64,000 bases of DNA from Maridesulfovibrio salexigens DSM 2638. GTDB lineage: Bacteria; Desulfobacterota; Desulfovibrionia; Desulfovibrionales; Desulfovibrionaceae. Position numbers and translations under genes: made by a program. The stretch's first letter is position 1; every line of letters starts with the position of its first letter. Under the pieces are notes generated by a model. The model was given only the letters and a program-made list of their open reading frames with translations. It ran no database searches and had not been told where the DNA came from. The stretch covers positions 1,059,501-1,123,500 of the forward strand of contig NC_012881.1 in assembly GCF_000023445.1 (NCBI RefSeq), read 5' to 3'. Positions 10,401 through 17,056 of the stretch are shown piece by piece.

Positions 10401-10628
10401 TCCGGAAAGCCCTTTGAGTTTGCGCTCAATGGGCATGGTGATCAAAGTCTCCATGTCTTCCGGGGCTACACCTTCGAAGTTTGTCTGTACAAAGATGTAG
10501 GGAATGGTGATGTCCGGGTCACTCTCGCGGGGCAGGGATGCATAGCTGGATATTCCGGCTATGATGATAAAAACAAGCAGGACCATTACGGTGGACTGCC
10601 TGTTTAATGCTGCTTTGTTGATAATCAC
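7500..10628 (-). CDS. Efflux RND transporter permease subunit
   Basis: The protein (1042 residues) is a full-length inner-membrane RND pump of the AcrB/acriflavin-resistance type, which exports lipophilic substrates through a tripartite complex using proton entry. The typical features are a first transmembrane helix, LPRESDPDITIPYI, two large periplasmic loops and twelve transmembrane helices. In helix 4 the proton-relay pair reads VDN where AcrB has VDD. In helix 10 the motif is VVVNNAIVLIDY where AcrB has a lysine (AKNAI). This places it outside the classical HAE1 subgroup. The start overlaps the adaptor stop by four bases. No outer-membrane channel gene is adjacent, so a TolC-like partner must come from elsewhere. 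Confidence 0.94.
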   Translation of the reverse strand: MIINKAALNRQSTVMVLLVFIIIAGISSYASLPRESDPDITIPYIFVQTNFEGVAPEDMETLITMPIERKLKGLSGTKEISSISDDGVSIIKVEFNPDVDIDDALQKVRDKVDQAKPDLPSDLPDEPVINEVNLSEQPILNVVLSGPFSLKRLKVFAEQLEDRIESVQGVLDAKIIGGLEREIHVEFDMDRVAFYNIPLSSLLSSVKNANVNTPGGSVEIGKSKYLVRVPEDFKHPDEIDKIVVYEQDGRPIYLRDIATIRDHYKDPTSKSRFNGIQSVTIEVKKRAGENIIRIIDTVKEILKEEQQILPPTLKINLTADQSDEIRQMVADLQNNIITGLLLVLIVVFAFIGGRSALFVSLAIPLSMLITFTVLEIFSYTLNMVILFSLILSLGMLVDNGIVVVENIYRHMGMGKSRLQAAMDATDEVAWPVIASTLTTVGAFFPMVFWPGIMGEFMSYLPITVIIALTASLFVALVINPVLSAKFQDVPKLDEDAKPGLIDRMMETLKNIYRPILEWSLDHRLWVVLFAFAFLIVSTVSFGMFGRGVEFLPKTEPKRSDVKIKAPVGTNLEASDQFVKVVEKIAAEYPDIEYIIANTGESGQSDEIGTHYSLVKLDYVDIQDRSRPSSEITDEIRGRLQHAIRGAEVRAEAEKMGPPTGSAINMEIYGKDLRQLGEITASFKRVIKDIPGLVDLKDNYISAKPEIRVDVDKEKAAIMGLDAFTIAQAVKTAINGVKVGVYREGKDEYDIVARLPKDERDSLEDIRRIIVSGPKGEPIPITSLADVTMGGGLGGINRIDQKRVVTISADVSGRLAEEVIADINKAVSGIELPRGYSYKFTGEQEEQAKASAFLERAFAGALFLIFIVLVTQFNSVATPFIILTAVILSLGGVMVGLLITGTAFGVIMTGVGVLSLAGVVVNNAIVLIDYFEQLKEQGRNAREALIEAGLTRFRPVLLTAITTVLGLIPMATGVSFDFINMRLDMGSETSQWWGPMAVAVIFGLAIATVLTLVVVPTLCSLQESWQERTAQRKSAKLAKQAVN

Positions 10629-11665
10629 TGGGTCACCACCTTTGTGCCGTCTTCTACCATGGTGTGTCCTGCTGTGATCAGCTTCTCACCTGCTTTGAGG
10701 CCTTTGGTAATCTGGGCGCGGTCGCCATCGATTACGCCGAGTTCAATTGTACGAACTTGAGCCACGCCGTCTTTTTCGACGTATATGATTCGTTCCCCAC
10801 CCTGATTGATAATAGCGGAAAGGGGAGTGGTGACCGCGTCAGTTACGGTCCGGCGCAAGAGGGACACTCGGCCAAGCATTCCGGCACGGATTTCTCCGGC
10901 TGAGTTGTCGGTGATAACTTTGGTTTCAAATGTTTTGGAGAATTTATCAGCCTTGAAGGATACGAAGTCGATTACGCCTTCCCATGTTTTACCGGGGAGC
11001 GCATCAACGGAAACAGTAACCTTCTGACCTTTTTTGATATAGGAAATGTCCATTTCCGGGACGTTGATAATAGTCTTGATGATGGAGGAGTCCACGATAT
11101 CAACAACATTGGAGCCAACTTCCAGACGTTCGCCACGGTCAACGTAACGTTTGTTGATTATTCCGGCTATGGGAGCTCTCACGATACCGTATTCCACGTT
11201 GACCAGCATTTCTTTGAGTGATGCTTCGCTCTGCTCCAGTTCGGCCTTGATCTGGTCGTACTCTTCCTGTGCAAGAACTCCTTTTTTGAGCAGTTCCTTG
11301 CGGCGGCGCAACTGTTCGGCGGCGAGCTTTTTGGCTGCCTTGGCGCGGTCGAATTTTGCTCCGCTTGATGCTCCGTCAAGGCGGGCGATGAGCTGACCTT
11401 TTTTGACGTGATCGCCTTCTTTCACACCGAGCCAGACAACTGTGCCGGCTGATTCGGAAGATACGCAGACATCCTTATCCGGTTCAGTTTCCCCGGGAAG
11501 GGTTAGTATGTCCTTGATGGTTACCGGGGCAACTTCAACTGTTCCTACCCGTACTGATCTTTCCGGGGCTGCTGTGTTGGCTTCAGTCTGCTTGTCAGAT
11601 TCACATCCGCAGAGTGCGAGAAGCAGGACGCTCAGCATGAGGGGAATCATATGTTTATTCTGCAT
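10625..11665 (-). CDS. Efflux RND periplasmic adaptor subunit (membrane fusion lipoprotein)
   Basis: This 346-residue protein links the RND pump to an outer-membrane channel. It has a lipoprotein signal (LLALCGC, Cys21), a split lipoyl/biotinyl domain (VCVSSESAGTVVWLGVKEGDHVKKGQLIARLD and later IVRAPIAGIINKRYVDRGERL), an alpha-hairpin rich in K, E and L between them (about residues 105-150), then beta-barrel and membrane-proximal domains. It overlaps the TetR gene upstream by 11 bases and the pump gene downstream by four, so all three are one operon. Confidence 0.93.
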   Translation of the reverse strand: MQNKHMIPLMLSVLLLALCGCESDKQTEANTAAPERSVRVGTVEVAPVTIKDILTLPGETEPDKDVCVSSESAGTVVWLGVKEGDHVKKGQLIARLDGASSGAKFDRAKAAKKLAAEQLRRRKELLKKGVLAQEEYDQIKAELEQSEASLKEMLVNVEYGIVRAPIAGIINKRYVDRGERLEVGSNVVDIVDSSIIKTIINVPEMDISYIKKGQKVTVSVDALPGKTWEGVIDFVSFKADKFSKTFETKVITDNSAGEIRAGMLGRVSLLRRTVTDAVTTPLSAIINQGGERIIYVEKDGVAQVRTIELGVIDGDRAQITKGLKAGEKLITAGHTMVEDGTKVVTQ

Positions 11666-12290
11666 GATATTTTTCCTTAATGGCTTTAAGAGAGCCGAGG
11701 ATGAATGTGGTGTAGTAATCGGTCATGAAGTTCAATTTTTCTTCGGATTCGATTTCTCCTTCCGGATAATGAATAATGGCCAGAAAATGGTGAACGAGCA
11801 CTCCGCTGGCAGCGATATGTGCCTGCTGGATGATTTTCTCATCGTCTATGGGGGCCAGCATTTTCCGTACGATCGGGTTAAGCAGTTCTCCATCTAAATC
11901 ATCATGGCATTTGAACAGATCCGGGTCGCAGGCTTCAGAAACGTACTCTTCAAAAAGAAGACGGATCTTACGTTTTTTGATTTTTTCCGGATCATCGTAG
12001 GTGCAAAGTGATCTCAGTTCACCGTAAATATATGCGCGTAAACGTTCTTCAATTGTGGATTGCTCTGTAATGCCTTTGAGTCTGTCGCCGTCTTCAAGCA
12101 TTGCGTCCATCCATGATTTAAGGACTTGAAGGTATAGTTTTCGTTTGTCTCCGAAATGATAATTGATGGCAGCGACATTGGCGTCTGCTTCTGCGCAGAT
12201 GTCGCGTACGGTTGTAGCTTTGAAGCCTTTCTCGCAGAATACTCGGCTGGCTGCTTCCAGAATCCGTTCTTTGGTACTTTGATCACTCAT
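11655..12290 (-). CDS. TetR-family repressor of the efflux operon (CerR-like)
   Basis: The protein (211 residues) has an N-terminal TetR helix-turn-helix (ERILEAASRVFCEKGFKATTVRDICAEADANVAAINYHFGDKRKLY). The C-terminal half resembles the CerR/DUF1956 ligand-binding domain, as in regulators of RND and ABC pumps. The ATG at 12290 is chosen because GGAG lies six bases upstream; an in-frame TTG six codons earlier has no such site. It is the first gene of the operon with the adaptor and pump and very likely represses it. Two matching palindromes flank its promoter at 12312-12322 and 12367-12377. Confidence 0.92.
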   Translation of the reverse strand: MSDQSTKERILEAASRVFCEKGFKATTVRDICAEADANVAAINYHFGDKRKLYLQVLKSWMDAMLEDGDRLKGITEQSTIEERLRAYIYGELRSLCTYDDPEKIKKRKIRLLFEEYVSEACDPDLFKCHDDLDGELLNPIVRKMLAPIDDEKIIQQAHIAASGVLVHHFLAIIHYPEGEIESEEKLNFMTDYYTTFILGSLKAIKEKYHAE

Positions 12291-12311
12291 GTATATCTCC
12301 AATAACAATTA

Positions 12312-12322
12312 AAACACTGTTT
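12312..12322. promoter_or_regulatory. TetR operator O1 (AAACA-C-TGTTT)
   Basis: A perfect 5-bp inverted repeat around one central base. It lies six bases downstream of the -10 element and therefore over the expected start of transcription. The same AAACA-N-TGTTT core is repeated at 12367-12377, and both cores are followed by an AA two bases on. Position and sharing of the core suggest the binding site of the adjacent TetR protein. Confidence 0.6.
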
Positions 12323-12327
12323 GAAGC

Positions 12328-12356
12328 CTTGTATGATTCTGGTCGCAATGAGTCAA
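12328..12356 (-). promoter_or_regulatory. Promoter of the TetR-adaptor-RND operon
   Basis: On the minus strand a -35 box TTGACT (12351-12356) and a -10 box TACAAG (12328-12333) are separated by exactly 17 bases. O1 covers the expected start site and O2 lies 11 bases upstream of the -35 box. The leader to the ATG at 12290 would be about 30 bases. Confidence 0.55.
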
Positions 12357-12366
12357 GCAGTATTTC

Positions 12367-12377
12367 AAACAATGTTT
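12367..12377. promoter_or_regulatory. TetR operator O2 (AAACA-A-TGTTT)
   Basis: Second copy of the palindromic core found in O1, centred 55 bp away and just upstream of the -35 box. Two sites flanking one promoter is a common arrangement for TetR-type autorepression. Confidence 0.55.
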
Positions 12378-12472
12378 CAATTTAGTTGCTGAGTATCTAT
12401 TTATCTTTGTCGAGGTGAACAATTTGTGAATGGTAAGAATTGTTAATTTGTGCCCGGTGGAGTGTTTTCCAG

Positions 12473-12501
12473 TTGACCAGAATATCTGCCGGGACTAATG
12501 G
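12473..12501 (+). promoter_or_regulatory. Candidate promoter of the Bcr/CflA transporter gene
   Basis: TTGACC (12473-12478) and TAATGG (12496-12501) are 17 bases apart on the plus strand. The predicted leader to the ATG at 12605 is close to 100 bases and has no obvious structure. Confidence 0.4.
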
Positions 12502-12604
12502 TATGGTTCATTTTGAACTTCCCTCAGTAAAGTCTGTTTCCCCAATTCATTTCCTCTTTTTATCTGAGTTAATCAGAATCATTTTAATTTAAGTAAGTAT
12601 TGCT

Positions 12605-13759
12605 ATGCCTAATTTCCTTTTTATTACTATGCTGGCGGCATTTCCCGCCCTGTCTACAGATATGTATCTTCCCGCACTGCCGACCATTCAAGAGCAGTGG
12701 GGTATTTCTCTGGCTGAAGTGAATCTTTCGCTTGTGCTGTTTTTCATCTTTTTCAGTTTCTTCATGCTCATTTACGGTCCACTGTCTGACAAATATGGGC
12801 GTAGACCGGTGCTGATAGGCGGAGTAGGAATATACGTGCTCGGCAGTGTGCTCTGTGCCCTTTCTACTAACATTTGGTTTCTGGTAACTGCCCGCATTGT
12901 TCAGGCCGCAGGTGCTGCTTCGGCCTCGGCTCTTTCCATGGCGCTGGCAAAGGATCTCTATACAGGTTCTGAGCGTCAGAAGGTTCTGGCTTACATCGGG
13001 GTGATTATACCTTTGTGCCCTATGCTGGCCCCCATGCTGGGCAGCATGATGTTAAAGTTTTTGTCCTGGAAATGGATTTTCGGATGTCAGGCAGTGCTTG
13101 CGTCTATGGCCTTTTACGGCACTCTGGTTTTCAAGGAGCCTGAATTTGAAAAAACAGAGGGCGGGATTCTAAACATGCTTTCCCGTTATCTGGTGGTACT
13201 TAAGAACGTAGAGTTCACTACGTATTGTTTTGCTTTTTCAGTCATTGCGATTGGATTTTTCGGGTTTCTGGCTGGTTCGGCGGATATTTATATCCGTGGA
13301 TTTGGAATGAATGAGCAGCAGTACGCCATGTTTTTCGGCTTTAACGCTATCGGCTTCATGACCGGATCGTTCACTTGCTCAAGACTTTGTGTCGGCTATT
13401 CATCCATTTCTATTCTCAAGGTCTCACTGATCGGCGTAATACTGGCAAGTATCGGTGTGCTGGCGTTGGGCGGATCGGAATATGCCTTTGCCGCGCCTAT
13501 GTTCCTGATGACATTTTCGATCGGGGTCAGCAGGCCTATCAGCAACCATATGATTCTTGAGACCGTGGACCGGGACATCGGTGCTGCTTCTGCGCTTTTG
13601 ACTTTCACCTATTTTATATTTGGTGCCGTTGCAATGGAGCTGATTTCTTTTGACTGGCCGTCAAAGATAAGTGTTATCGGTCAGATGGGAATTCTCGGCG
13701 GAACTATCCCGTTGTTATCTCTTTTGTGGATGGCGCGGCGAGCAGGGGTGGCCGGATAA
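12605..13759 (+). CDS. Bcr/CflA-type MFS multidrug exporter
   Basis: The protein (384 residues) is a twelve-helix major-facilitator transporter of the drug:proton antiporter group. The early motif ALSTDMYLPALPTIQEQW is typical of Bcr/CflA proteins, which have an aspartate in helix 1. The motif A loop GPLSDKYGRRPVLIGG follows helix 2. Substrates of this family include bicyclomycin, chloramphenicol and sulphonamides, but the substrate here cannot be read from sequence. The gene is transcribed away from the TetR efflux operon and ends in its own terminator. Confidence 0.9.
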   Translation: MPNFLFITMLAAFPALSTDMYLPALPTIQEQWGISLAEVNLSLVLFFIFFSFFMLIYGPLSDKYGRRPVLIGGVGIYVLGSVLCALSTNIWFLVTARIVQAAGAASASALSMALAKDLYTGSERQKVLAYIGVIIPLCPMLAPMLGSMMLKFLSWKWIFGCQAVLASMAFYGTLVFKEPEFEKTEGGILNMLSRYLVVLKNVEFTTYCFAFSVIAIGFFGFLAGSADIYIRGFGMNEQQYAMFFGFNAIGFMTGSFTCSRLCVGYSSISILKVSLIGVILASIGVLALGGSEYAFAAPMFLMTFSIGVSRPISNHMILETVDRDIGAASALLTFTYFIFGAVAMELISFDWPSKISVIGQMGILGGTIPLLSLLWMARRAGVAG

Positions 13760-13785
13760 GTTTCGAGAGAAATTTGTGTTTTATG

Positions 13786-13821
13786 AAGAGTCTGTGTCGA
13801 TATAATCGATACAGACTCTTT
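13786..13821 (+). terminator. Rho-independent terminator after the MFS gene
   Basis: Stem AAGAGTCTGT pairs with ACAGACTCTT, extended inward by TCGAT/ATCGA pairing, and is followed by TGTTTTTTG. Confidence 0.85.
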
Positions 13822-13919
13822 GTTTTTTGTTGGGGATGTTGTAGTATGTAAAGACTGTACTTATATATTGTCGTTTTAGTAATAGATGTTCTTCTAACTC
13901 AAAGAAAAGGGGAGTTGTT

Positions 13920-14219
13920 ATGCGTAAGATTTTATTTGGTTTTATTCTTTGCTTGTTGCTTTCAGGAACTGCTTTTGCCGGCCTTAGCGATATTAAAATG
14001 CCGGATCTTATGTCTGAGGGATGGATGTATATGCCGACCGGAAGCCAACCCGGGGTTCGGTATGAAGGGTATGTGAACACAAAGACTATGCAGGATATTC
14101 TGTTTATTCTTACCGAGGAAGGAGGGCAGATTAAGGTTGAAGCTAAAAAATTAGGCATCGTAAGCACAATGCCTGAGAGTGAAGTTCCTAACTTTATTAA
14201 GACCGCGCTTGTTAAGTAG
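13920..14219 (+). CDS. Small secreted protein of unknown function
   Basis: I do not recognise this 99-residue protein. It has a clear Sec signal peptide (MRKILFGFILCLLLSGTAFA, cleavage likely after AFA), giving a mature periplasmic protein of about 79 residues. A good ribosome site (GGGGAG) precedes the ATG. The mature part has no cysteine and looks like a small alpha/beta fold (EGYVNTKTMQDILFILTEEGG, then IKVEAKKLGIV). It stands alone between two terminators. Confidence 0.75.
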   Translation: MRKILFGFILCLLLSGTAFAGLSDIKMPDLMSEGWMYMPTGSQPGVRYEGYVNTKTMQDILFILTEEGGQIKVEAKKLGIVSTMPESEVPNFIKTALVK

Positions 14220-14242
14220 AGTATCGGGAAAAAGAATTAAAA

Positions 14243-14272
14243 AAAACTCGCGTATAATATACGCGAGTTTTT
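14243..14272. terminator. Bidirectional Rho-independent terminator
   Basis: A perfect 13-bp stem (AAAACTCGCGTAT and complement, loop AAT), flanked by A and T runs on both sides. It serves the small secreted protein gene (plus) and the convergent monooxygenase-fold gene (minus). Confidence 0.9.
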
Positions 14273-14293
14273 ATTTTTTCCGGTAAGAACTTG

Positions 14294-14593
14294 TTATTCA
14301 GGAATCGAGTCAATCAATTCCAGCATTTCCAGTTCGCCTTCTCCTGCGCTGAGTGCCCCGATTTTTCCGATGGCTGCTTTGAAGTGATCGGAGTTGGCGT
14401 GGAAGTCGAAGGCTTCCTGATCTTTGAATTTTTCAATGAAGCGAAATGCGCCGGGAGTATCGACAACACGGTGCAGTCTGTATTCTACTGAACCGTCTTC
14501 GGTTGCGGTGGCTTTGACCAGTTCACGCAGGACAACTTCCAGTTCCTGCTCATTGCCTTCTGCTGCTTGAATTTTCGCGGTAAGAGTTATCAT
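14294..14593 (-). CDS. Antibiotic biosynthesis monooxygenase-fold protein (putative quinol monooxygenase)
   Basis: A 99-residue ferredoxin-like dimeric alpha/beta-barrel protein of the ABM family, in which E. coli YgiN is a quinol monooxygenase. The family pattern is visible: ITLTAKIQAAEGNEQELEVVL at the N-terminus, then DGSVEYRLHRVVDTPGAFRFIEKFKDQEAFDFHANSDHFKA (the E-x-F/W and H-x-x-S-x-H block). These proteins often act on quinones or small aromatics without cofactors. Single gene with no partner. Physiological substrate unknown. Confidence 0.85.
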   Translation of the reverse strand: MITLTAKIQAAEGNEQELEVVLRELVKATATEDGSVEYRLHRVVDTPGAFRFIEKFKDQEAFDFHANSDHFKAAIGKIGALSAGEGELEMLELIDSIPE

Positions 14594-14815
14594 TTTTTCT
14601 CCATGTTGAATGTTATAGTTTGGGTTGGTCTTTTCTTAGAGAATCTTTTCAACTTTTAGATCGATATTTTGGATGAAATAGGCTGTTTAATACTGTTTTC
14701 ATCTTCAAAGTTCTTCATTAATGTAGGGTAAGAAAAGAGCTTGCTGATTCTTATAGCGTAAAACTGTGGAAAAAGCATTTCCATGTTGCTTTGAACTCTT
14801 TGGAGGTGAATTCTT

Positions 14816-15298
14816 ATGGGCACTTTTTATACAAGATTCATGACCCCGCTTTGCGAAATTATTCTGGCAGGTAGCGAGGATGGACTGTCGCATTTGCATA
14901 TGCAGACCGGCGAAGGTCGCCGTGTGTTTGAAATTAACCCCGGCTGGATACGTGATGACGATTTTTTCTCGGATATAAAAGGCCAGATTGAAGAGTATTT
15001 ATCCGGTAACCGTTCTAAGTTTAATGTAAAGTTAGATCCGCAGGGAACGGATTTTCAAAAGCGTGTTTGGTCGGAGCTGTGTAGAATTCCTTGCGGAGAG
15101 ACTCGATCCTACAAAGAAATTGCGATTGCTCTTGGGAATGAAAATGCGAGCAGGGCTGTGGGAACGGCGAATGGAAAAAATCCTGTACCGCTAATAATTC
15201 CCTGCCATCGGGTGATTGCTGCCGATGGAAGTCTGGCTGGATTTGCGCATGGCACAAAAATTAAGCAACAATTGTTGGATATTGAGAAAGGGGATTGA
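14816..15298 (+). CDS. ogt: Methylated-DNA--protein-cysteine S-methyltransferase
   Basis: Ogt/Ada-type suicide enzyme (160 residues) that takes the alkyl group from O6-alkylguanine onto its own cysteine. The acceptor motif PCHRVIAADGSLAGFAHG is complete, and the upstream DNA-binding helix (FQKRVWSELCRIPCGETRSYKEIA, with R finger in SRAVGTANGKNPVPLI) is intact. The first 60 residues form the degenerate N-terminal domain usual for Ogt. The ribosome site GGAGG lies eight bases before the ATG. It is a single gene. Confidence 0.93.
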   Translation: MGTFYTRFMTPLCEIILAGSEDGLSHLHMQTGEGRRVFEINPGWIRDDDFFSDIKGQIEEYLSGNRSKFNVKLDPQGTDFQKRVWSELCRIPCGETRSYKEIAIALGNENASRAVGTANGKNPVPLIIPCHRVIAADGSLAGFAHGTKIKQQLLDIEKGD

Positions 15299-15306
15299 GG
15301 AGATGT

Positions 15307-16398
15307 CTATTCTTCCAGCTCATCATCAATGCTGACTTTAGGAGATTCGGTATCTGATGCGGGATTATCCTTCTTCATCTTCTCGAGTAATTTGACGATT
15401 TGTTTATGTAATGATCTTGCCGGTTCAAGGCTTGAATCAAGACGCAGGCTGAGTTCTGTATAGTTCAGGGCGCTTTCGTATTCTTTCGCGTAGGTATAAG
15501 CGCGTGCCATATTGTAATAAAGGTTGGCATCGTTGGGAGTGAATGTGCAAGCTTGATGGTAGGCTTTGATGGCTCCCTGATAATCTCCGTCTTTACGCAG
15601 TTTTACGCCGAGTCGGTTGAAGGGGTTTACTGCATCCGGTTCGTTTTGGAGAATCTCAACGAAGAGCTCTTTCACATTATCAAGTTTGTCCTGAACAGCG
15701 TATATGTCAGCAGCTTTATTCAGGTAGTCCTGATAATTGCCCATATCGCCTTTGCCTTTGTAAGCATCGGCCATACCTTTGTAAGCTTCAGCATACATTT
15801 CATTGAGGGCGATTGCCTTGTTGAAGGCGATGATGGCCTTGCCGAATTTTTCCTGTGAAAGGAAGTTCAAGCCCTTATCAAAATATTCTTCCGCAGGGCT
15901 TTTTCCAGCTTCGGTGACTTCATCTATGATTTCTGAAAAACTGTCGATTGCTTCATCGAAGCTGCCGTTGGCTACAAGATCCCATGATGAATTGAGAAGT
16001 TCTTTTTCAATTTCATCGGGGCTGGCACTCATGTATGCGGCAAATACGTGGCGTTTGAGGGTTTCCATGCTGTATGGGCGCAATACATAACCACCGACTC
16101 CGGCGGCAATTGAGTCTAATACTGATTCTTTGCGCTGGTCCGGGGTGACCATTATTACGGGGAGTGAACGCATGGCGTGGCGGCGCATCCTTCGAACACA
16201 ATCAGCACCGGAAGTGTCGTGTAATGATTCATCGACAAGGGCGACATCGATTTCGCCGTTTTCCAGAGCACTTATTGCATTATCCCAGGTGGAATAAACA
16301 TATATATCAGATGCGCCAAGTCCGACCAGAGTCAGTCTGTCGTTTGATATGTGTTTTGAATTGTTGGAAAAGATACCGTAACGAAGCTCTTCAAGCAT
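15307..16398 (-). CDS. Pseudo-receiver domain protein with C-terminal TPR repeats
   Basis: The protein has 363 residues. Residues 1-125 fold like a response-regulator receiver: a candidate phospho-acceptor Asp56 in ALVDESL, VIMVTPD as the beta-4 Thr region, and AAGVGGYVLRPYS at beta-5. The acidic pair expected near residue 10 is replaced by GIFSNNS, and the invariant lysine of the KP motif is Arg (LRPYS), so normal phosphorylation is doubtful. From about residue 135 there are five or six tetratricopeptide repeats (KAIIAFNKAIALNEMYAEAY; PFNRLGVKLRKDGDYQGAIKAY). No output domain is present. It likely acts as a protein-interaction adaptor. Confidence 0.85.
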   Translation of the reverse strand: MLEELRYGIFSNNSKHISNDRLTLVGLGASDIYVYSTWDNAISALENGEIDVALVDESLHDTSGADCVRRMRRHAMRSLPVIMVTPDQRKESVLDSIAAGVGGYVLRPYSMETLKRHVFAAYMSASPDEIEKELLNSSWDLVANGSFDEAIDSFSEIIDEVTEAGKSPAEEYFDKGLNFLSQEKFGKAIIAFNKAIALNEMYAEAYKGMADAYKGKGDMGNYQDYLNKAADIYAVQDKLDNVKELFVEILQNEPDAVNPFNRLGVKLRKDGDYQGAIKAYHQACTFTPNDANLYYNMARAYTYAKEYESALNYTELSLRLDSSLEPARSLHKQIVKLLEKMKKDNPASDTESPKVSIDDELEE

Positions 16399-16501
16399 TC
16401 CCCGCTCCTGAAGTGGTTAATTTCTATGTATATTACCTTTTCGTCAGGTTTGATTCAACTGAATTTACATTATAATTACGTGATTTTTCTTTTAAGCGAC
16501 T

Positions 16502-16536
16502 ACAGGCCCGTGCCCACTTGGAGGACACGGGCCTGT
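16502..16536 (+). terminator. Strong hairpin with T tail on the plus strand, no plus-strand gene upstream
   Basis: ACAGGCCCGTG pairs with CACGGGCCTGT around a 13-base loop and is followed by TTTT on the plus strand. The neighbouring genes are both on the minus strand. It may end the minus-strand gene at 16562-16945 despite lacking a T tail in that direction, or end an unrecognised plus-strand transcript. Confidence 0.6.
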
Positions 16537-16561
16537 TTTGCGCTTAAAATATAGTGTACGT

Positions 16562-16945
16562 TTAGCTCAGGCTTATGGAAAGCGGAATTACATGAAGTTC
16601 TCTACTTTTTTCCTGAGTAGCGCCGAGTTTCCAAGTCACGTTTTCTGGTTTGCCTACTGCTTCGCCTACTTTCTCAGCGACACCTTGAATATTAATGATC
16701 GGATGGCGGGAGAATACCTGCGGCAGACCGTATGTAAGGTTGCAGGCCAGACAGCATCCCGGACGCTGGTGCAATTGCAGCTCGAAATTTACAGTATTGC
16801 CGTTATCCCCGGCGTAAGCGAGGGAAATATCGTAGCTGCCTTCCTCTGCATCGCCGAAAAGAGCCTCGAAAAAATCGTTGGTCCTGTCTTTTGGAAAGAG
16901 ACTGCTCATCATTTCCTGATCAAAAATATCCGCATATTGAGCCAT
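16562..16945 (-). CDS. Conserved small cytoplasmic protein of unknown function
   Basis: A 127-residue protein with no signal peptide or membrane segment. I associate it with a family found in Desulfovibrio genomes that has sometimes been given the meaningless name 'pancreas/duodenum homeobox protein 1'; no homeobox is visible. Notable features are RPGCCLACNLTYGLPQVFSRHP, with three cysteines in a short space, and a conserved-looking start AQYADIFDQEMMSSLFP. The ATG at 16945 has GGAG five bases upstream and is preferred to one five codons earlier. A metal- or redox-sensing role for the cysteines is possible but unsupported. Confidence 0.7.
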   Translation of the reverse strand: MAQYADIFDQEMMSSLFPKDRTNDFFEALFGDAEEGSYDISLAYAGDNGNTVNFELQLHQRPGCCLACNLTYGLPQVFSRHPIINIQGVAEKVGEAVGKPENVTWKLGATQEKSRELHVIPLSISLS

Positions 16946-17056
16946 AAAAACTCCATTCATTTGTTTCCGTTTTATTTGAGTAATCTGCCGAGTTCACTTC
17001 AATGCCTTTGAAAATGCCTCTATGTCAACTCTTTCAGGAGTTGGATCAGGCTGGAT

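Larger units (their letters stand above)
12309..12604. promoter_or_regulatory. Divergent control region between the TetR efflux operon and the MFS exporter gene
   Basis: This 296-base gap holds the leftward promoter and paired operators of the TetR operon and a separate rightward promoter candidate for the Bcr/CflA gene. No open frame or RNA gene was seen. Since the paired operators lie more than 90 bases from the rightward promoter, direct control of the MFS gene by the same repressor is possible but not indicated. Confidence 0.6.
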
